From positions 1-56,671 of the forward strand of contig CAKQHB010000021.1 in assembly GCA_934234215.1 (NCBI GenBank): a DNA stretch of 56,671 bases, in the 5' to 3' direction. This DNA is from an uncultured Cuneatibacter sp. Lineage in GTDB: Bacteria; Bacillota; Clostridia; Lachnospirales; Lachnospiraceae. Made by a program: the position numbers and the translations under genes. The first letter of the stretch is position 1. Each line of letters begins with the position of its first letter. Shown in pieces: positions 34,191 through 43,473 of this stretch. Below the pieces are notes generated by a model. The model saw only the letters and a program-made list of their open reading frames with translations, ran no database searches and was not told the origin of the DNA.

Positions 34191-35279
34191 TTAGTTCTCG
34201 CTATAGCGCTTGCTCTGCTCCTCGATCAGCGCACGATCTTCGAAGTAGTTGATGCGCATTGCGCGCTTTACACCTGCCAGTGTCTCAGCGGCAACTGCTT
34301 CAGCGGTCTCGCTGCCCTTCTTGAGGACTTCGTATACATACGGAATGTCCTTCTCAAATTCTTTTCTGCGGGCACGGATCGGAGCCAGCTCAGACTGGAT
34401 GACGTTGTTCAGGAACTTCTTAACCTTGACATCGCCCAGACCGCCACGCTGGTAGTGCTCCTTCATCTCGTCCAGATTCTGATAATCCGGGAAGAACTCT
34501 GCAAAGTGCTCATCACGACAGAATGCATCCAGGTAAATGAAGACGGGATTGCCCTCAACCTGGCCGGGATCTTCTACACGCAGGTGATTCGGGTCAGTGA
34601 ACATGGACATGATCTTCTTCTTAACATCTGCTTCGGAGTCTGACAGATAGATGCAGTTGCCGAGAGACTTACTCATCTTAGCTTTGCCGTCGGTACCAGG
34701 CAGACGCAGACAAGCCTTATTATCGGGAAGCAGGATGTCTGGCTCCACGAGGGCATCACCATAGACAGAATTAAACTTGCGGACAATCTCTCTCGTTTGC
34801 TCGATCATCGGCTCCTGATCTTCACCGGCCGGTACAGTCGTTGCCTTAAATGCAGTGATATCTGCTGCCTGGCTGATCGGGTAGGTGAAAAATCCAACGG
34901 GAATGCTTGTCTCAAAGTTACGCATCTGGATCTCGCTCTTAACGGTAGGGTTCCGCTGCAGGCGGGATACGGTGACGAGATTCATGTAATAGAAGCTCAG
35001 CTCGGTCAGCTCCGGAATCTGGGACTGTACAAACAGCGTGGACTTTGCAGGATCGAGTCCGCAGGACAGGTAATCAAGCGCAACTTCGACAACATTCTGA
35101 CGGATCTTCTCCGGGTTGTCAGCGTTGTCTGTCAAAGCCTGTGCATCGGCGATCATAATGAAAATCTTATCAAATTCTCCGGAGTTCTGCAGCTCCACGC
35201 GTCTGCGAAGGGAGCCGACATAATGTCCAACATGAAGACGACCGGTAGGACGGTCGCCGGTTAAAATAATCTTACTCAT
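34191..35279 (-). CDS. trpS: Tryptophanyl-tRNA synthetase
   Basis: This class I synthetase charges tRNA-Trp. The 362-residue protein has the ATP-binding PTGRLHVGHYVGSL (HIGH region) at the N-terminus and KMSKSLGN near residue 202. The C-terminal part is slightly longer than in Bacillus TrpS (about 330), as in one of the two common TrpS lineages. GAGAAGG precedes the ATG. The leader of about 50 bases is too short for a T-box, so expression is not controlled that way. Confidence 0.94.
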   Translation of the reverse strand: MSKIILTGDRPTGRLHVGHYVGSLRRRVELQNSGEFDKIFIMIADAQALTDNADNPEKIRQNVVEVALDYLSCGLDPAKSTLFVQSQIPELTELSFYYMNLVTVSRLQRNPTVKSEIQMRNFETSIPVGFFTYPISQAADITAFKATTVPAGEDQEPMIEQTREIVRKFNSVYGDALVEPDILLPDNKACLRLPGTDGKAKMSKSLGNCIYLSDSEADVKKKIMSMFTDPNHLRVEDPGQVEGNPVFIYLDAFCRDEHFAEFFPDYQNLDEMKEHYQRGGLGDVKVKKFLNNVIQSELAPIRARRKEFEKDIPYVYEVLKKGSETAEAVAAETLAGVKRAMRINYFEDRALIEEQSKRYSEN

Positions 35280-35336
35280 AGAACCTTCTCCATTTCCTTT
35301 TTCGTTAGAATTCCATATAAGGGACTCGATTCTTCT

Positions 35337-35365
35337 ATGATACCATGATAAAAAAAGACTGTCAA
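35337..35365 (-). promoter_or_regulatory. Promoter of trpS
   Basis: Minus strand TTGACA, 17 bases, TATCAT, about 58 bases before the start codon. Confidence 0.75.
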
Positions 35366-35422
35366 CGCAAGAACAGGGTTTATGGATTCAGGAAAATTCA
35401 CCGAAATCTGAACAGGATTCGG

Positions 35423-35452
35423 TTGGACAAATTTATAAGATAGAGGTATACT
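35423..35452 (+). promoter_or_regulatory. Promoter of the S9 peptidase gene
   Basis: TTGGAC, 18 bases, TATACT. The imperfect palindrome CCGAAATCT...AGGATTCGG (35401-35422) sits just upstream and could bind a regulator. The start codon is about 40 bases downstream. Confidence 0.6.
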
Positions 35453-35492
35453 AGATAGAACTGTTAGTGATACAAAAATGGAGGAAAGCATT

Positions 35493-37478
35493 ATGGAACA
35501 GTTAAAGTTAGATGCATTTTTGTCCTACCGTTTTCTGTCTGAGCTGAATTGGGCTCCGGATGGAAAGAGAGCAGCAGTCGTTGTTTCGACCTGCAAGGAA
35601 GAAGATAATACATATGAGTCCACGATCTGGCTGTATGAGAATGGCAGCTTCCGTCAGCTGACCGCGATGGGAAAAGAGCGGAACTACATGTGGGAGGATG
35701 CAACCCATATCCTGTTCCCGGCAGTTCGAAATGCTGCTGAGAAGAAGCGTGCAGAGGCAGGAGAGCAGTTCACTGTATGGTATCGTCTGGATGTAACTGG
35801 CGGTGAGGCACAGCCTGCATTTGAGATGCCGTTTGCAGCCAGTCATCTGGAGCAGCTTGGCGAGGACAAGTGGCTCGTAGCTGGTATGATCGATGCAAAT
35901 CATCCGGATTATTATAAGATGACTGAGGAAGAGCGTAACGCTGTTGCAAAGGCATATGCAGATGATAAGGATTACGAAGTTCTGACGGAGATTCCCTTCT
36001 ATGCAAACGGCGGCGGCTTCGTTGACAAGAAGAGAAGCGCTTTGTTCCTGTATGAGAACGGCACATTTACCCGCATCACTGAGCCACTCAGCGATGTAGG
36101 AAGCACGGTAGTTCTGGGCGATAAGATTTATTACGTTGCAGCAGATAAGATCGACAAGGCAAGCTATTCTGATGGTACTCTGCGCAGCTATGATCTGAAG
36201 ACCGGCGAGACGAAGGAGCTGACTGGCGATGAGTGGACGATTTATGCAATCCAGAAGCTGGGCAATCAGCTTGTTGCAGACGTCTGCAAGAAGATTCCTT
36301 ATCAGATGAGTCCGGAAGGAGAACTGTTTACCGTTAATACAGAGAGCGGCGAACTGACTTCTCTCGTAGAGCTGGATTCTCTGGGCAACTCCACGGGCAG
36401 CGATTGCCGTTATGGACGCACAAGATCTATGCAGTCCGTAGGTGATAAGCTGTATGTAACAAGAACGGTTCGCAATGCTTGTTACCTGTACGTTGTAAAT
36501 GCAGACGGCAGCGTAGAGCAGCTGGTAGACAGAGAAGGTGCTGTTGATGATTTTGCAGTTTCCTGCGATGGCAAGATTCTGATCAATGGTATGTATGGTA
36601 CAAAGCTGGAGGAAATCTACACCGCAGACGGTGGTGAGCTGAAGCAGGTTTCCGATTTTAATACAGATGTCCTGAAAGACGTTTATACTGCAGATTATCA
36701 GAAGCTGACCATCACCTCTCAGGGCATTGATATCGACGGCTGGGTACTGCTTCCGAAGGATTATGATGAGAAGAAGACTTATCCGGCAATTCTGGATATC
36801 CACGGTGGTCCGAGAACAGTTTATGGCGAGATTTTCTATCATGAGATGCAGCTGTGGGCAAACATGGGATACTTTGTATTCTTCTGCAATCCCACCGGTG
36901 GTTCCGGCAGAGGTCTGGAATTTGCTGATATTTGCGGCAAGTACGGTACCATCGATTATGAGAATATCATGGACTTCACCGATGCGGTTCTGGAAAAGTA
37001 TCCGCAGATCGATCCGAAGAGAGTTGGCTGCACCGGTGGTTCCTACGGCGGATTCATGAGCAACTGGATCTTAGGCCACACCGATCGTTTTGCAGCAATC
37101 GCAACTCAGCGTTCGATTTCCAACTGGATCTCCTTCTACGGAGTGTCCGATATCGGATTCAACTTCTGCAAGAGCCAGATGGGCGCAGACATTTATTCTG
37201 AAGAGGGCATTCAGAAGATGTGGTGGCATTCTCCGCTGCGCTATGCGAAGAACATGAAGACCCCGACTCTGTTCATCCATTCCGACGAAGACTATCGTTG
37301 TCCGATGGAGCAGGGCTTGCAGTTGTTCACCGTATTGAAAGAGCAGGGTGTTCCCGCAAGAATGTGCTACTTCCACGGTGAGAACCACGAGCTGTCCCGT
37401 TCCGGTAAGCCGAAGCATCGTGTACGCCGTCTGACCGAGATCACAAACTGGCTTGTAAAATACACAACCGAGGCATAA
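35493..37478 (+). CDS. S9-family serine peptidase
   Basis: A 661-residue prolyl-oligopeptidase-family enzyme (dipeptidyl- or acylaminoacyl-peptidase type). The N-terminal two thirds are beta-propeller-like sequence, followed by an alpha/beta hydrolase domain with the catalytic Ser in GCTGGSYGGFMSNW, Asp in FIHSDEDYRCP and His in GENHELSRSGKP. No signal peptide is present, so it acts in the cytoplasm on short peptides, which fits the Opp importer and two M24 peptidases nearby. ATG 35493 follows GGAGG; an upstream ATG at 35478 overlaps that site and is less likely. Confidence 0.92.
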   Translation: MEQLKLDAFLSYRFLSELNWAPDGKRAAVVVSTCKEEDNTYESTIWLYENGSFRQLTAMGKERNYMWEDATHILFPAVRNAAEKKRAEAGEQFTVWYRLDVTGGEAQPAFEMPFAASHLEQLGEDKWLVAGMIDANHPDYYKMTEEERNAVAKAYADDKDYEVLTEIPFYANGGGFVDKKRSALFLYENGTFTRITEPLSDVGSTVVLGDKIYYVAADKIDKASYSDGTLRSYDLKTGETKELTGDEWTIYAIQKLGNQLVADVCKKIPYQMSPEGELFTVNTESGELTSLVELDSLGNSTGSDCRYGRTRSMQSVGDKLYVTRTVRNACYLYVVNADGSVEQLVDREGAVDDFAVSCDGKILINGMYGTKLEEIYTADGGELKQVSDFNTDVLKDVYTADYQKLTITSQGIDIDGWVLLPKDYDEKKTYPAILDIHGGPRTVYGEIFYHEMQLWANMGYFVFFCNPTGGSGRGLEFADICGKYGTIDYENIMDFTDAVLEKYPQIDPKRVGCTGGSYGGFMSNWILGHTDRFAAIATQRSISNWISFYGVSDIGFNFCKSQMGADIYSEEGIQKMWWHSPLRYAKNMKTPTLFIHSDEDYRCPMEQGLQLFTVLKEQGVPARMCYFHGENHELSRSGKPKHRVRRLTEITNWLVKYTTEA

Positions 37479-37499
37479 AATAAGCTCCATATAAAATAA

Positions 37500-37541
37500 T
37501 AAAAGCTGTGCAAATGGATTTTCCACTTGCACAGCTTTTTT
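37500..37541 (+). terminator. Terminator after the S9 peptidase gene
   Basis: AAAAGCTGTGCAA pairs with TTGCACAGCTTTT with only slight mismatch inside (13 pairs), followed by TT. A palindromic repeat copy begins at 37543. Confidence 0.9.
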
Positions 37542-37542
37542 G

Positions 37543-37572
37543 CTTGATAGGAAATTGCATCGCATTTCCTAC
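37543..37572 (+). repeat. Terminator-linked palindrome, short copy
   Basis: TAGGAAATTGCATCGCATTTCCTA is a hairpin with the same core as the copies at 43421, 49533 and 54962. It directly follows the terminator of the S9 gene. The rest of the gap to 37707 shows no gene; it holds no clear second or third hairpin of the long form. Confidence 0.7.
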
Positions 37573-37707
37573 CGACGACCTGTTCCCGTCCGCGTATGAA
37601 ACGACGGTAGATACAAACTGTCCACATCCCAGAAGCGGGACAATAGGTGCAAAGAGTAGTCGTGCCATCGCCGGAAGGATCGGCAAGTGCATGGAAGGTG
37701 TAGGATC

Positions 37708-38940
37708 TTAAGCTTCCTTTGCTTCGATTTTTGCCGGACTTGCCAGCATCCGCAGCATGGTCAGTACTGCCAGCAGCACAATAACACAACAGATGCTGAT
37801 CATCGTTGTCGTGTTTGTATTTTGCAGGACAACACCGAACAGGGCGATACCGACGGTACCGCCGATGTTGCCTGCCATGTTGTAGAGAGTCTGCCCTTTG
37901 ATGCGGTTTTCTTCCTCGATGTTGTCATTGATGTACTGAACCGCTGCCGGAAGGGACAGGGCGAAGGTAAACATCTGCATGGACTGCCAGGCGACGATCA
38001 CCCATGGGTTATGTAGAAAAATCAGAATGAACCAACGGACAAGGTGCATTGCAGTAGCGAGGAAAAGCAACTGCTGCGAAGAGAAGCGCCGCAGCAATCT
38101 CGGAAACAGAAATGCCATCATAGGCATTTCTGAAGCAGCACCGACAAAGAGCGCAATGCCGAGAACCGTGTTGTCTCCGCCGGTGGCTTCCACGATGTTT
38201 GCCAAAAAGTTTGTAATGGGCCAGAATCCAAAGCAGAGGATACAGTTTCCTATCAGCACCCAGCGATACTGAGGATGGTTTGCCAGCAGTGCTTTTACAG
38301 AACCGTTTCGGGGCAATGCCTTATAAGTGCATTCATCGGTATAAGAACGGAATGTGAGAAATGTCAGGATCGCGATCACATATAAGATCAGCAAAATGCC
38401 GTGGAGCCAGACAACCGTTTCAGCACCCAGCAGATCCAGCACCGGACCGAGACCAAAGCAAATGAACGCATAGATGATGGAACCAATGGAGCGGCAGGTG
38501 CTGTACTGAATCCGGACTCCGATATTTACAAATTGGAGCGCAAGACTGTCCATCAGAGAAACGATGGAACATTCGGTGATACCAAACACAAGGAATAGCG
38601 CCGCCATACCGAGAAAACCGGGGCGGGTAAACTGCAACATAAAGTTTGCCAGAATACTGACAGCAATAATAATCGTAATCAGATATTTCAGAGGGAAGCG
38701 CTTATATTTGTCGCCGATATAAGCATAGAAAAACTGCGCCGCAATGGCTATGCCGGTGCGGACGGCGTTGATGCATCCAATCTCCGATGTGGAGAAGCCA
38801 CGGGCAGTCAGAAATACAACAACGAACGCATACATAGATGCCGAAGCTGCCCAATAAAGTCCCTGAATGATCGCATAATGAATGTTCAGGCTGGTGGACA
38901 GGTGAATCGGGCGGCGGTGAACAGACAAATGATGCTCCAT
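37708..38940 (-). CDS. Major facilitator superfamily transporter
   Basis: A 410-residue membrane protein with about 12 helices. The layout (NIHYAIIQGLYWAASASMYA, then GFSTSEIGCINAVRTG) resembles the MFS sugar/nucleoside symporter groups (LacY-like and MFS_1) of gut Firmicutes. The substrate is unknown; lying next to the hexuronate locus and on the same strand as uxaC, a uronide is conceivable. GGGGGAT precedes the ATG. It has its own promoter (39036-39064) and is separated from uxaC by a terminator. Confidence 0.85.
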   Translation of the reverse strand: MEHHLSVHRRPIHLSTSLNIHYAIIQGLYWAASASMYAFVVVFLTARGFSTSEIGCINAVRTGIAIAAQFFYAYIGDKYKRFPLKYLITIIIAVSILANFMLQFTRPGFLGMAALFLVFGITECSIVSLMDSLALQFVNIGVRIQYSTCRSIGSIIYAFICFGLGPVLDLLGAETVVWLHGILLILYVIAILTFLTFRSYTDECTYKALPRNGSVKALLANHPQYRWVLIGNCILCFGFWPITNFLANIVEATGGDNTVLGIALFVGAASEMPMMAFLFPRLLRRFSSQQLLFLATAMHLVRWFILIFLHNPWVIVAWQSMQMFTFALSLPAAVQYINDNIEEENRIKGQTLYNMAGNIGGTVGIALFGVVLQNTNTTTMISICCVIVLLAVLTMLRMLASPAKIEAKEA

Positions 38941-39035
38941 AATGAAATTATCCCCCTGGACCTTCTAAAATGAGTGGATGCGGACAGGTCTTCCTGTCTT
39001 GCAAAGCGTGATGTGATGCGAAGGTCGATATGAGG

Positions 39036-39064
39036 AATATATCAGATGGAAAATGAGAGCACAA
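39036..39064 (-). promoter_or_regulatory. Promoter of the MFS gene
   Basis: Minus strand TTGTGC, 17 bases, TATATT, about 95 bases before the start codon. A GACAGG-TCTT-CCTGTC palindrome lies in the leader (38983-38998). Confidence 0.5.
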
Positions 39065-39091
39065 GCAAAAAAACCGTGCAGATATGAAAAA

Positions 39092-39126
39092 GAGGAGGGG
39101 TGTGAAAAAATTCACATCCCTCCTCG
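39092..39126 (-). terminator. Terminator after uxaC
   Basis: GAGGAGGGATGTGAA and TTCACACCCCTCCTC (minus strand) make a 15-pair stem with one mismatch and a short T-rich loop, followed by TTTTTC. Confidence 0.85.
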
Positions 39127-39141
39127 AAAAATCAAAGAATA

Positions 39142-40548
39142 TTACAGGTCGAAACCGAAGTAACGAACTGCGTTGTTGTAGGAGATACCTTCTACGATCT
39201 TCTTCAGAACCTTTTCATCGTTCGGGTACTCACCGTTCTCAACCCAGCCACCGATCAGTTCGCACATGATACGACGGAAGTACTCATGTCTCGGATAAGA
39301 CAGGAAGCTTCTGGAGTCGGTCAGCATACCAAGGAAGTTACCAAGAACGCCTTCATTTGCCAGAGTGGTCATCTGCTCGGTCATACCGGTCTTGTGATCG
39401 TTGAACCACCAAGCGGAACCCTGCTGAATCTTACCAACACAGTCAGAATTCTGGAAGCAGCCCATCAGAGTGCAGATCAGAGGGTTGTCTGCCGGATTCA
39501 GAGAGTACAGAATGGTCTTAGGCAGCTCATCGGTAGCATTCAGGGAATCCAGGAACTGAGCCATCTGAGCAACAGGACCGTAATCACTGATGCAGTCGAA
39601 ACCGGTATCTGCTCCGAGCTTTGCATACATCAGAGAGTTGTTGTTTCTGCGGCAGCTGTAGTGAAGCTGCATTACCCAGTTCAGACGATGATATTCCTTA
39701 CCTACGAATACCATGAATGCGGTCTTGTACTTCAGAGCTTCTTCCTCAGAAATAGCTTCGCCAGCCAGTCTCTTTGCAACGATTGCTTCTACTTCTTCCT
39801 CAGAAGCGGGCTGATACATTACGAAGTCGATACCGTGGTCGGAAACGCTGCAGCCCATAGATGCGAAGAACTCCATGCGCTTGCGCAGAGCTTCCTTGAT
39901 GTCAGCGAAGGACTTGATTGCAACGCCGCTAACCTCAGCCAGTTTTGCAATGTAATCTACGAATTCCGGCTTTTCCAGATTCATAGCCTTATCAGGTCTC
40001 CAAGCGGGCAGTACCTGTACATCGAAAGTAGGATCTTCCTTAATAACCTTGTGCCAACGCAGATCATCAACCGGATCATCGGTGGTGCAGATCAGGGTTA
40101 CGTTGGACATCTTGATCAGGTTACGAACGCTCATTTCAGGAGTTGCTAACTTTGCGTTGCAAAGGTTCCAAACTTCCTCAGCGGTCTCGCTGTTCAGAGA
40201 ACCGGTGTAACCGAAGAATCTCTGCAGCTCCAGGTGAGTCCAGTGATAAACCGGGTTTCCGATGCACATTTCCATCGTCTCAGCGTACTTCTGGAACTTT
40301 TCGCGGTCGGAAGCATCACCAGTGATGTACTTTTCATCAACACCACAGGATCTCATCAGACGCCACTTATAGTGATCGCCGCCCAGCCATACCTGAGTGA
40401 TGTTCTCAAACTGTCTGTCCTCAGCGATTTCCTGAGGGTTGATGTGGCAGTGGTAATCCAGTACCGGCATCTTCTCTGCATAGTCGTGGAACAGATGCTG
40501 TGCTGTAGGGGTGGAAAGAATGAAATCCTTGTCCATAAACTGTTTCAT
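39142..40548 (-). CDS. uxaC: Glucuronate/galacturonate isomerase
   Basis: UxaC converts D-glucuronate to D-fructuronate and D-galacturonate to D-tagaturonate, the first step of hexuronate catabolism. The 468-residue length and family blocks such as MPVLDYHCHINPQEIAEDR near residue 30 (metal His pair) and DHGIDFV near 230 identify it. GGAGGT lies 9 bases before the ATG. It sits 82 bases after the LacI-type regulator gene on the same strand and may share its operator-controlled promoter. Confidence 0.95.
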   Translation of the reverse strand: MKQFMDKDFILSTPTAQHLFHDYAEKMPVLDYHCHINPQEIAEDRQFENITQVWLGGDHYKWRLMRSCGVDEKYITGDASDREKFQKYAETMEMCIGNPVYHWTHLELQRFFGYTGSLNSETAEEVWNLCNAKLATPEMSVRNLIKMSNVTLICTTDDPVDDLRWHKVIKEDPTFDVQVLPAWRPDKAMNLEKPEFVDYIAKLAEVSGVAIKSFADIKEALRKRMEFFASMGCSVSDHGIDFVMYQPASEEEVEAIVAKRLAGEAISEEEALKYKTAFMVFVGKEYHRLNWVMQLHYSCRRNNNSLMYAKLGADTGFDCISDYGPVAQMAQFLDSLNATDELPKTILYSLNPADNPLICTLMGCFQNSDCVGKIQQGSAWWFNDHKTGMTEQMTTLANEGVLGNFLGMLTDSRSFLSYPRHEYFRRIMCELIGGWVENGEYPNDEKVLKKIVEGISYNNAVRYFGFDL

Positions 40549-40630
40549 AGTTTTTGTACCTCCATTTTAAATAGATAGGTTTTATAATTTGCACCGCACA
40601 CGAAAAAGGTATGCGATGTAGATCACAGGA

Positions 40631-41638
40631 TCAGGACACAGAACGTGTCGTGCTCCGGGCAACGAAAGAAGCCGGAATGATCGTATCGGGCGGAAGCTCG
40701 CCTCCGCCAAGCACATCCATAATGGTGTGCACCGTGCTGTCGCAAAGGTCTGCAACACGGGTATCCACAGAAGAAAGCTCCGGTTCGCAGCAAACAGACT
40801 GAATCGAATTGTTGTAGCCGAGAATCGCAAGCTCGTCCGGAATCGAGATACCTCTGGCGATGGCGTACTTGACTGCGCCTACTGCGATGGCATCCTCGGA
40901 TGTGAGAATCGCATCGTAGCGTCTGCCGGAATCGTGCAGCTGGAGCAGCAGCTCCTTTGTGCGCTGGATCGTGTCAACCCCAAATGTCACCTTCTGCGAG
41001 CGGGGCGTGATCTGATGTGCATGGCAGGCATCCTGAAAACCGCGGAGCTTATTCAGACCACTGTAAGACTCAGTAGAATATAGATAAAACAGAGATGTTC
41101 TGTGATCTGCAATCATGTGTTCCGTCGCCTGATAGACGGCTGTATAGTCATCACACATCGTGCAGTGGATATTCTCCCCCTTTAAATAGCCGTTTACCAG
41201 AAAAATCGGGACGCTCTTAGCGGCTTCGAGAATGTACTGGTTCTCAGCCGGATTTGAGGAAAGAAACATCGAACCGGCGAGAACGAGGGCATCTACTCGC
41301 TTGGAAAGCATGAGCTGCATGTAATTCTGCTTGTTTGCCAGTGTGTATCCGGTGCAGCACAACAGCGCGTCATACCTAAAAGAGCGCAGTCCCTGCTCCA
41401 GATAAAAAATCGCATTGGCAAGATACGGGTCAGAAGAATCACAACACATAATGCCGATTGTATTCATCGTATTTAATCCAAGACCCCGGGCAAACACGTT
41501 GGGTGTATAACCGAGTTCCTTCATAACAGAAAGAACTTTCTCGCGGGTTTTCTCGCTTACATTTGTATTTCCGTTCAGGACACGGGAGACTGTTGCAATA
41601 GAAACATTCGCCCGCGAAGACACATCATAAATATTCAA
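40631..41638 (-). CDS. LacI-family regulator of hexuronate genes
   Basis: A LacI/GalR repressor of 335 residues: an N-terminal helix-turn-helix (IYDVSSRANVSIATVSRVLN), the hinge FARGLGLNTMNTIGI, then a periplasmic-binding-protein-like sensor domain. It starts with TTG at 41638, since GAGGTG is well placed and the domain begins right there; the upstream frame to 41758 would run through the promoter and operator. It is divergent from uxaA and upstream of uxaC. Two near-identical LacI-type palindromes lie in the gap, one at its own start and one at uxaA, suggesting it controls both and itself. The inducer is probably a hexuronate or KDG intermediate (inference). Confidence 0.9.
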   Translation of the reverse strand: MNIYDVSSRANVSIATVSRVLNGNTNVSEKTREKVLSVMKELGYTPNVFARGLGLNTMNTIGIMCCDSSDPYLANAIFYLEQGLRSFRYDALLCCTGYTLANKQNYMQLMLSKRVDALVLAGSMFLSSNPAENQYILEAAKSVPIFLVNGYLKGENIHCTMCDDYTAVYQATEHMIADHRTSLFYLYSTESYSGLNKLRGFQDACHAHQITPRSQKVTFGVDTIQRTKELLLQLHDSGRRYDAILTSEDAIAVGAVKYAIARGISIPDELAILGYNNSIQSVCCEPELSSVDTRVADLCDSTVHTIMDVLGGGELPPDTIIPASFVARSTTRSVS

Positions 41639-41659
41639 GTCAAACACCTCGCTGCAATG

Positions 41660-41675
41660 TTGTAAGTGCTTACAA
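41660..41675 (-). promoter_or_regulatory. LacI-type operator at the regulator's own promoter
   Basis: TTGTAAGTGCTTACAA has 7-base perfect arms and differs from the uxaA operator only at the centre (TG instead of CG). It begins a few bases after the -10 box of the regulator gene, so it would give autorepression and control uxaC if co-transcribed. Confidence 0.75.
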
Positions 41676-41677
41676 TG

Positions 41678-41706
41678 ATTATAGCGAATGTTTCCCGAAA
41701 TGGCAA
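41678..41706 (-). promoter_or_regulatory. Promoter of the LacI-type regulator
   Basis: Minus strand TTGCCA, 17 bases, TATAAT. Confidence 0.75.
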
Positions 41707-41770
41707 CACAAAAAACAGAGGAATGCACGAATTCTTTTCGGAAAAAGTGAAAAACCACGGAAAATTAGGA

Positions 41771-41799
41771 TTGACATTTTATCGGTCGGAGTCTACAAT
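41771..41799 (+). promoter_or_regulatory. Promoter of uxaA
   Basis: TTGACA, 17 bases, TACAAT, with the operator at 41811-41824 just after the expected transcription start. Confidence 0.85.
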
Positions 41800-41810
41800 G
41801 AACATAATTA

Positions 41811-41824
41811 TGTAAGCGCTTACA
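41811..41824 (+). promoter_or_regulatory. LacI-type operator at uxaA
   Basis: TGTAAGCGCTTACA is a perfect 14-base palindrome with the central CG typical of LacI-family sites. It covers about +5 to +18 of the uxaA transcript. It also fits the looser CcpA cre pattern, so catabolite repression is an alternative. Confidence 0.85.
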
Positions 41825-41848
41825 GATGCGCGTGGAAAGGGGATTTCA

Positions 41849-43330
41849 ATGCAGGAGTACATTCGAATTCATCAGGATGACACCGTAGCAGTTGCGTTAA
41901 AGCCCATTGAGGCAGGACGCACGATTCAGATCGGAGATATCACGGTTGTAACAACAGAAGATATCCCGCAGGGTCATAAGTTTGCATTAAAGGATATGGC
42001 AGCAGGCGATAAGGTAATCAAATATGGTTTCCCGATCGGTGTTGCAAAAGAGGACATTAAGAAGGGCAGCTGGGTACATGTACATAACATCAAAACCGGT
42101 CTTGGCGATGTGCTGGATTACACCTATCATCCCACCAATCTGGATGTAGCACCCACCGACCACATCACTTTCCAGGGGTTCCGTCGTACCGATGGCAAAG
42201 CTGGTGTTCGTAACGAAGTATGGATCATCCCAACCGTTGGATGTGTTGCTTCTATCGCGACCGAGCTGGCAAAGCGTGCGAGAGATCTGGTACACGGCAC
42301 TGTAGATACTGTAGTAGCATTTCCTCATAACTATGGATGTTCTCAGATGGGAGATGACCAGGAGCATACCCGTACCATTCTGGCAGATCTGATTCATCAT
42401 CCGAACGCAGGTGGTGTTCTTGTTCTGGGTCTGGGCTGTGAGAACAGCAACATCCCGGTTCTGAAGGACTACATCGGCGAAGTAGATGAGAACCGTGTGA
42501 AGTTCCTGCAGTGTCAGGATGTAGAGGACGAGATGGAGTCCGCTATGGATCTGCTGAAGGAACTGATCGAGTATGCAGCAGGCTTCAAGAGAGAGCCGAT
42601 CGATGCATCCGAGCTGGTAGTTGGTCTGAAGTGCGGCGGTTCCGATGGACTGTCCGGCATCACAGCAAACCCCACCGTTGGTGCATTTTCCGATAAGCTG
42701 ATCAGCAAGGGCGGCACGACGATCCTGACAGAGGTTCCGGAGATGTTCGGTGCAGAGACTCTGCTGATGGATCGCTGCGCAGATGAGAAGCTGTTTGACA
42801 AGACCGTTCATTTGATCAACGATTTCAAGGATTATTTCACCAGTCACAATCAGACCATCTATGAAAATCCGTCTCCGGGAAACAAAAAGGGTGGTATCTC
42901 CACTCTGGAGGATAAGTCCTTGGGATGTACGCAGAAGTCTGGTAAGTCTCTGGTTCGCGGCGTTCTGGCATATGGCGAGAAGGTAGAGAATAAGGGTCTG
43001 AACCTGCTGTCTGCTCCGGGTAACGATCTGGTTGCAGCAACAGCTCTGGCAGCATCCGGCGCACAGATTGTTCTGTTTACCACCGGTCGCGGAACTCCTT
43101 TCGCATCTCCGGTTCCGACCGTAAAGATCTCCAGCAACTCCAAGCTGGCTGGTTTCAAGTCCAACTGGATCGATTTCAACGCAGGTCGTTTGGTAGAAGA
43201 TAAGGATATGGAAGAGATGTCTCAGGCTCTGTTTGATTATGTAATCGCAGTTGCAAACGGACAGTATGTCAAGGCAGAGGAAGAGGGCTTCCACGATATG
43301 GCAATCTTTAAGCAGGGCGTAACGCTGTAA
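41849..43330 (+). CDS. uxaA: Altronate dehydratase
   Basis: UxaA dehydrates D-altronate to 2-keto-3-deoxygluconate (KDG), the product phosphorylated by KdgK. The 493-residue protein has an N-terminal SAF domain (IRIHQDDTVAVALKPIEAG) and the large catalytic domain with GFRRTDGKAGVRNEVW, FPHNYGCSQMGDD and VGLKCGGSDGLSGITANP. AAAGGGG precedes the ATG. It is divergent from the regulator gene. The reductase UxaB that makes altronate is not in the window. Confidence 0.94.
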   Translation: MQEYIRIHQDDTVAVALKPIEAGRTIQIGDITVVTTEDIPQGHKFALKDMAAGDKVIKYGFPIGVAKEDIKKGSWVHVHNIKTGLGDVLDYTYHPTNLDVAPTDHITFQGFRRTDGKAGVRNEVWIIPTVGCVASIATELAKRARDLVHGTVDTVVAFPHNYGCSQMGDDQEHTRTILADLIHHPNAGGVLVLGLGCENSNIPVLKDYIGEVDENRVKFLQCQDVEDEMESAMDLLKELIEYAAGFKREPIDASELVVGLKCGGSDGLSGITANPTVGAFSDKLISKGGTTILTEVPEMFGAETLLMDRCADEKLFDKTVHLINDFKDYFTSHNQTIYENPSPGNKKGGISTLEDKSLGCTQKSGKSLVRGVLAYGEKVENKGLNLLSAPGNDLVAATALAASGAQIVLFTTGRGTPFASPVPTVKISSNSKLAGFKSNWIDFNAGRLVEDKDMEEMSQALFDYVIAVANGQYVKAEEEGFHDMAIFKQGVTL

Positions 43331-43372
43331 TCATTTCCGAAAAAGAAATATACTTTTTGAGCGAACAATGAT

Positions 43373-43416
43373 AAAATAGCTTATCGGGCAAAGTTGCCCG
43401 GTGAGCTATTTTTGCT
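43373..43416 (+). terminator. Terminator after uxaA
   Basis: ATAGCTTATCGGGC and GCCCGGTGAGCTAT pair with a mismatch and wobble, preceded by AAA and followed by TTTTTG. The next palindromic repeat copy starts within its T-run. Confidence 0.85.
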
Positions 43417-43453
43417 TTTGGGAAATGACGTTGCGCTTCCTGTAAAGCAAAAA
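43411..43453 (+). repeat. Terminator-linked palindrome, short copy
   Basis: TTTGCTTT and AAAGCAAA form the outer stem; inside are GGAA and TTCC with the loop region ATGACGTTGCGC, like the common core. The outer stem differs from the other copies but still pairs. It lies just upstream of the gene at 43474. Confidence 0.7.
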
Positions 43454-43473
43454 AGAGATTGGAGGGCAAGTTT

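Noticed and set aside
35280..35342. A T-box leader for trpS
   Set aside because: The leader between the promoter and start is about 50 bases, with no T-box sequence or terminator.
35508..36842. Minus-strand open frame of 444 codons opposite the S9 peptidase
   Set aside because: Shadow frame caused by codon bias; the plus-strand gene has all catalytic residues.
41987..43294. Minus-strand open frame of 435 codons opposite uxaA
   Set aside because: Shadow frame with no domain; uxaA is well supported.
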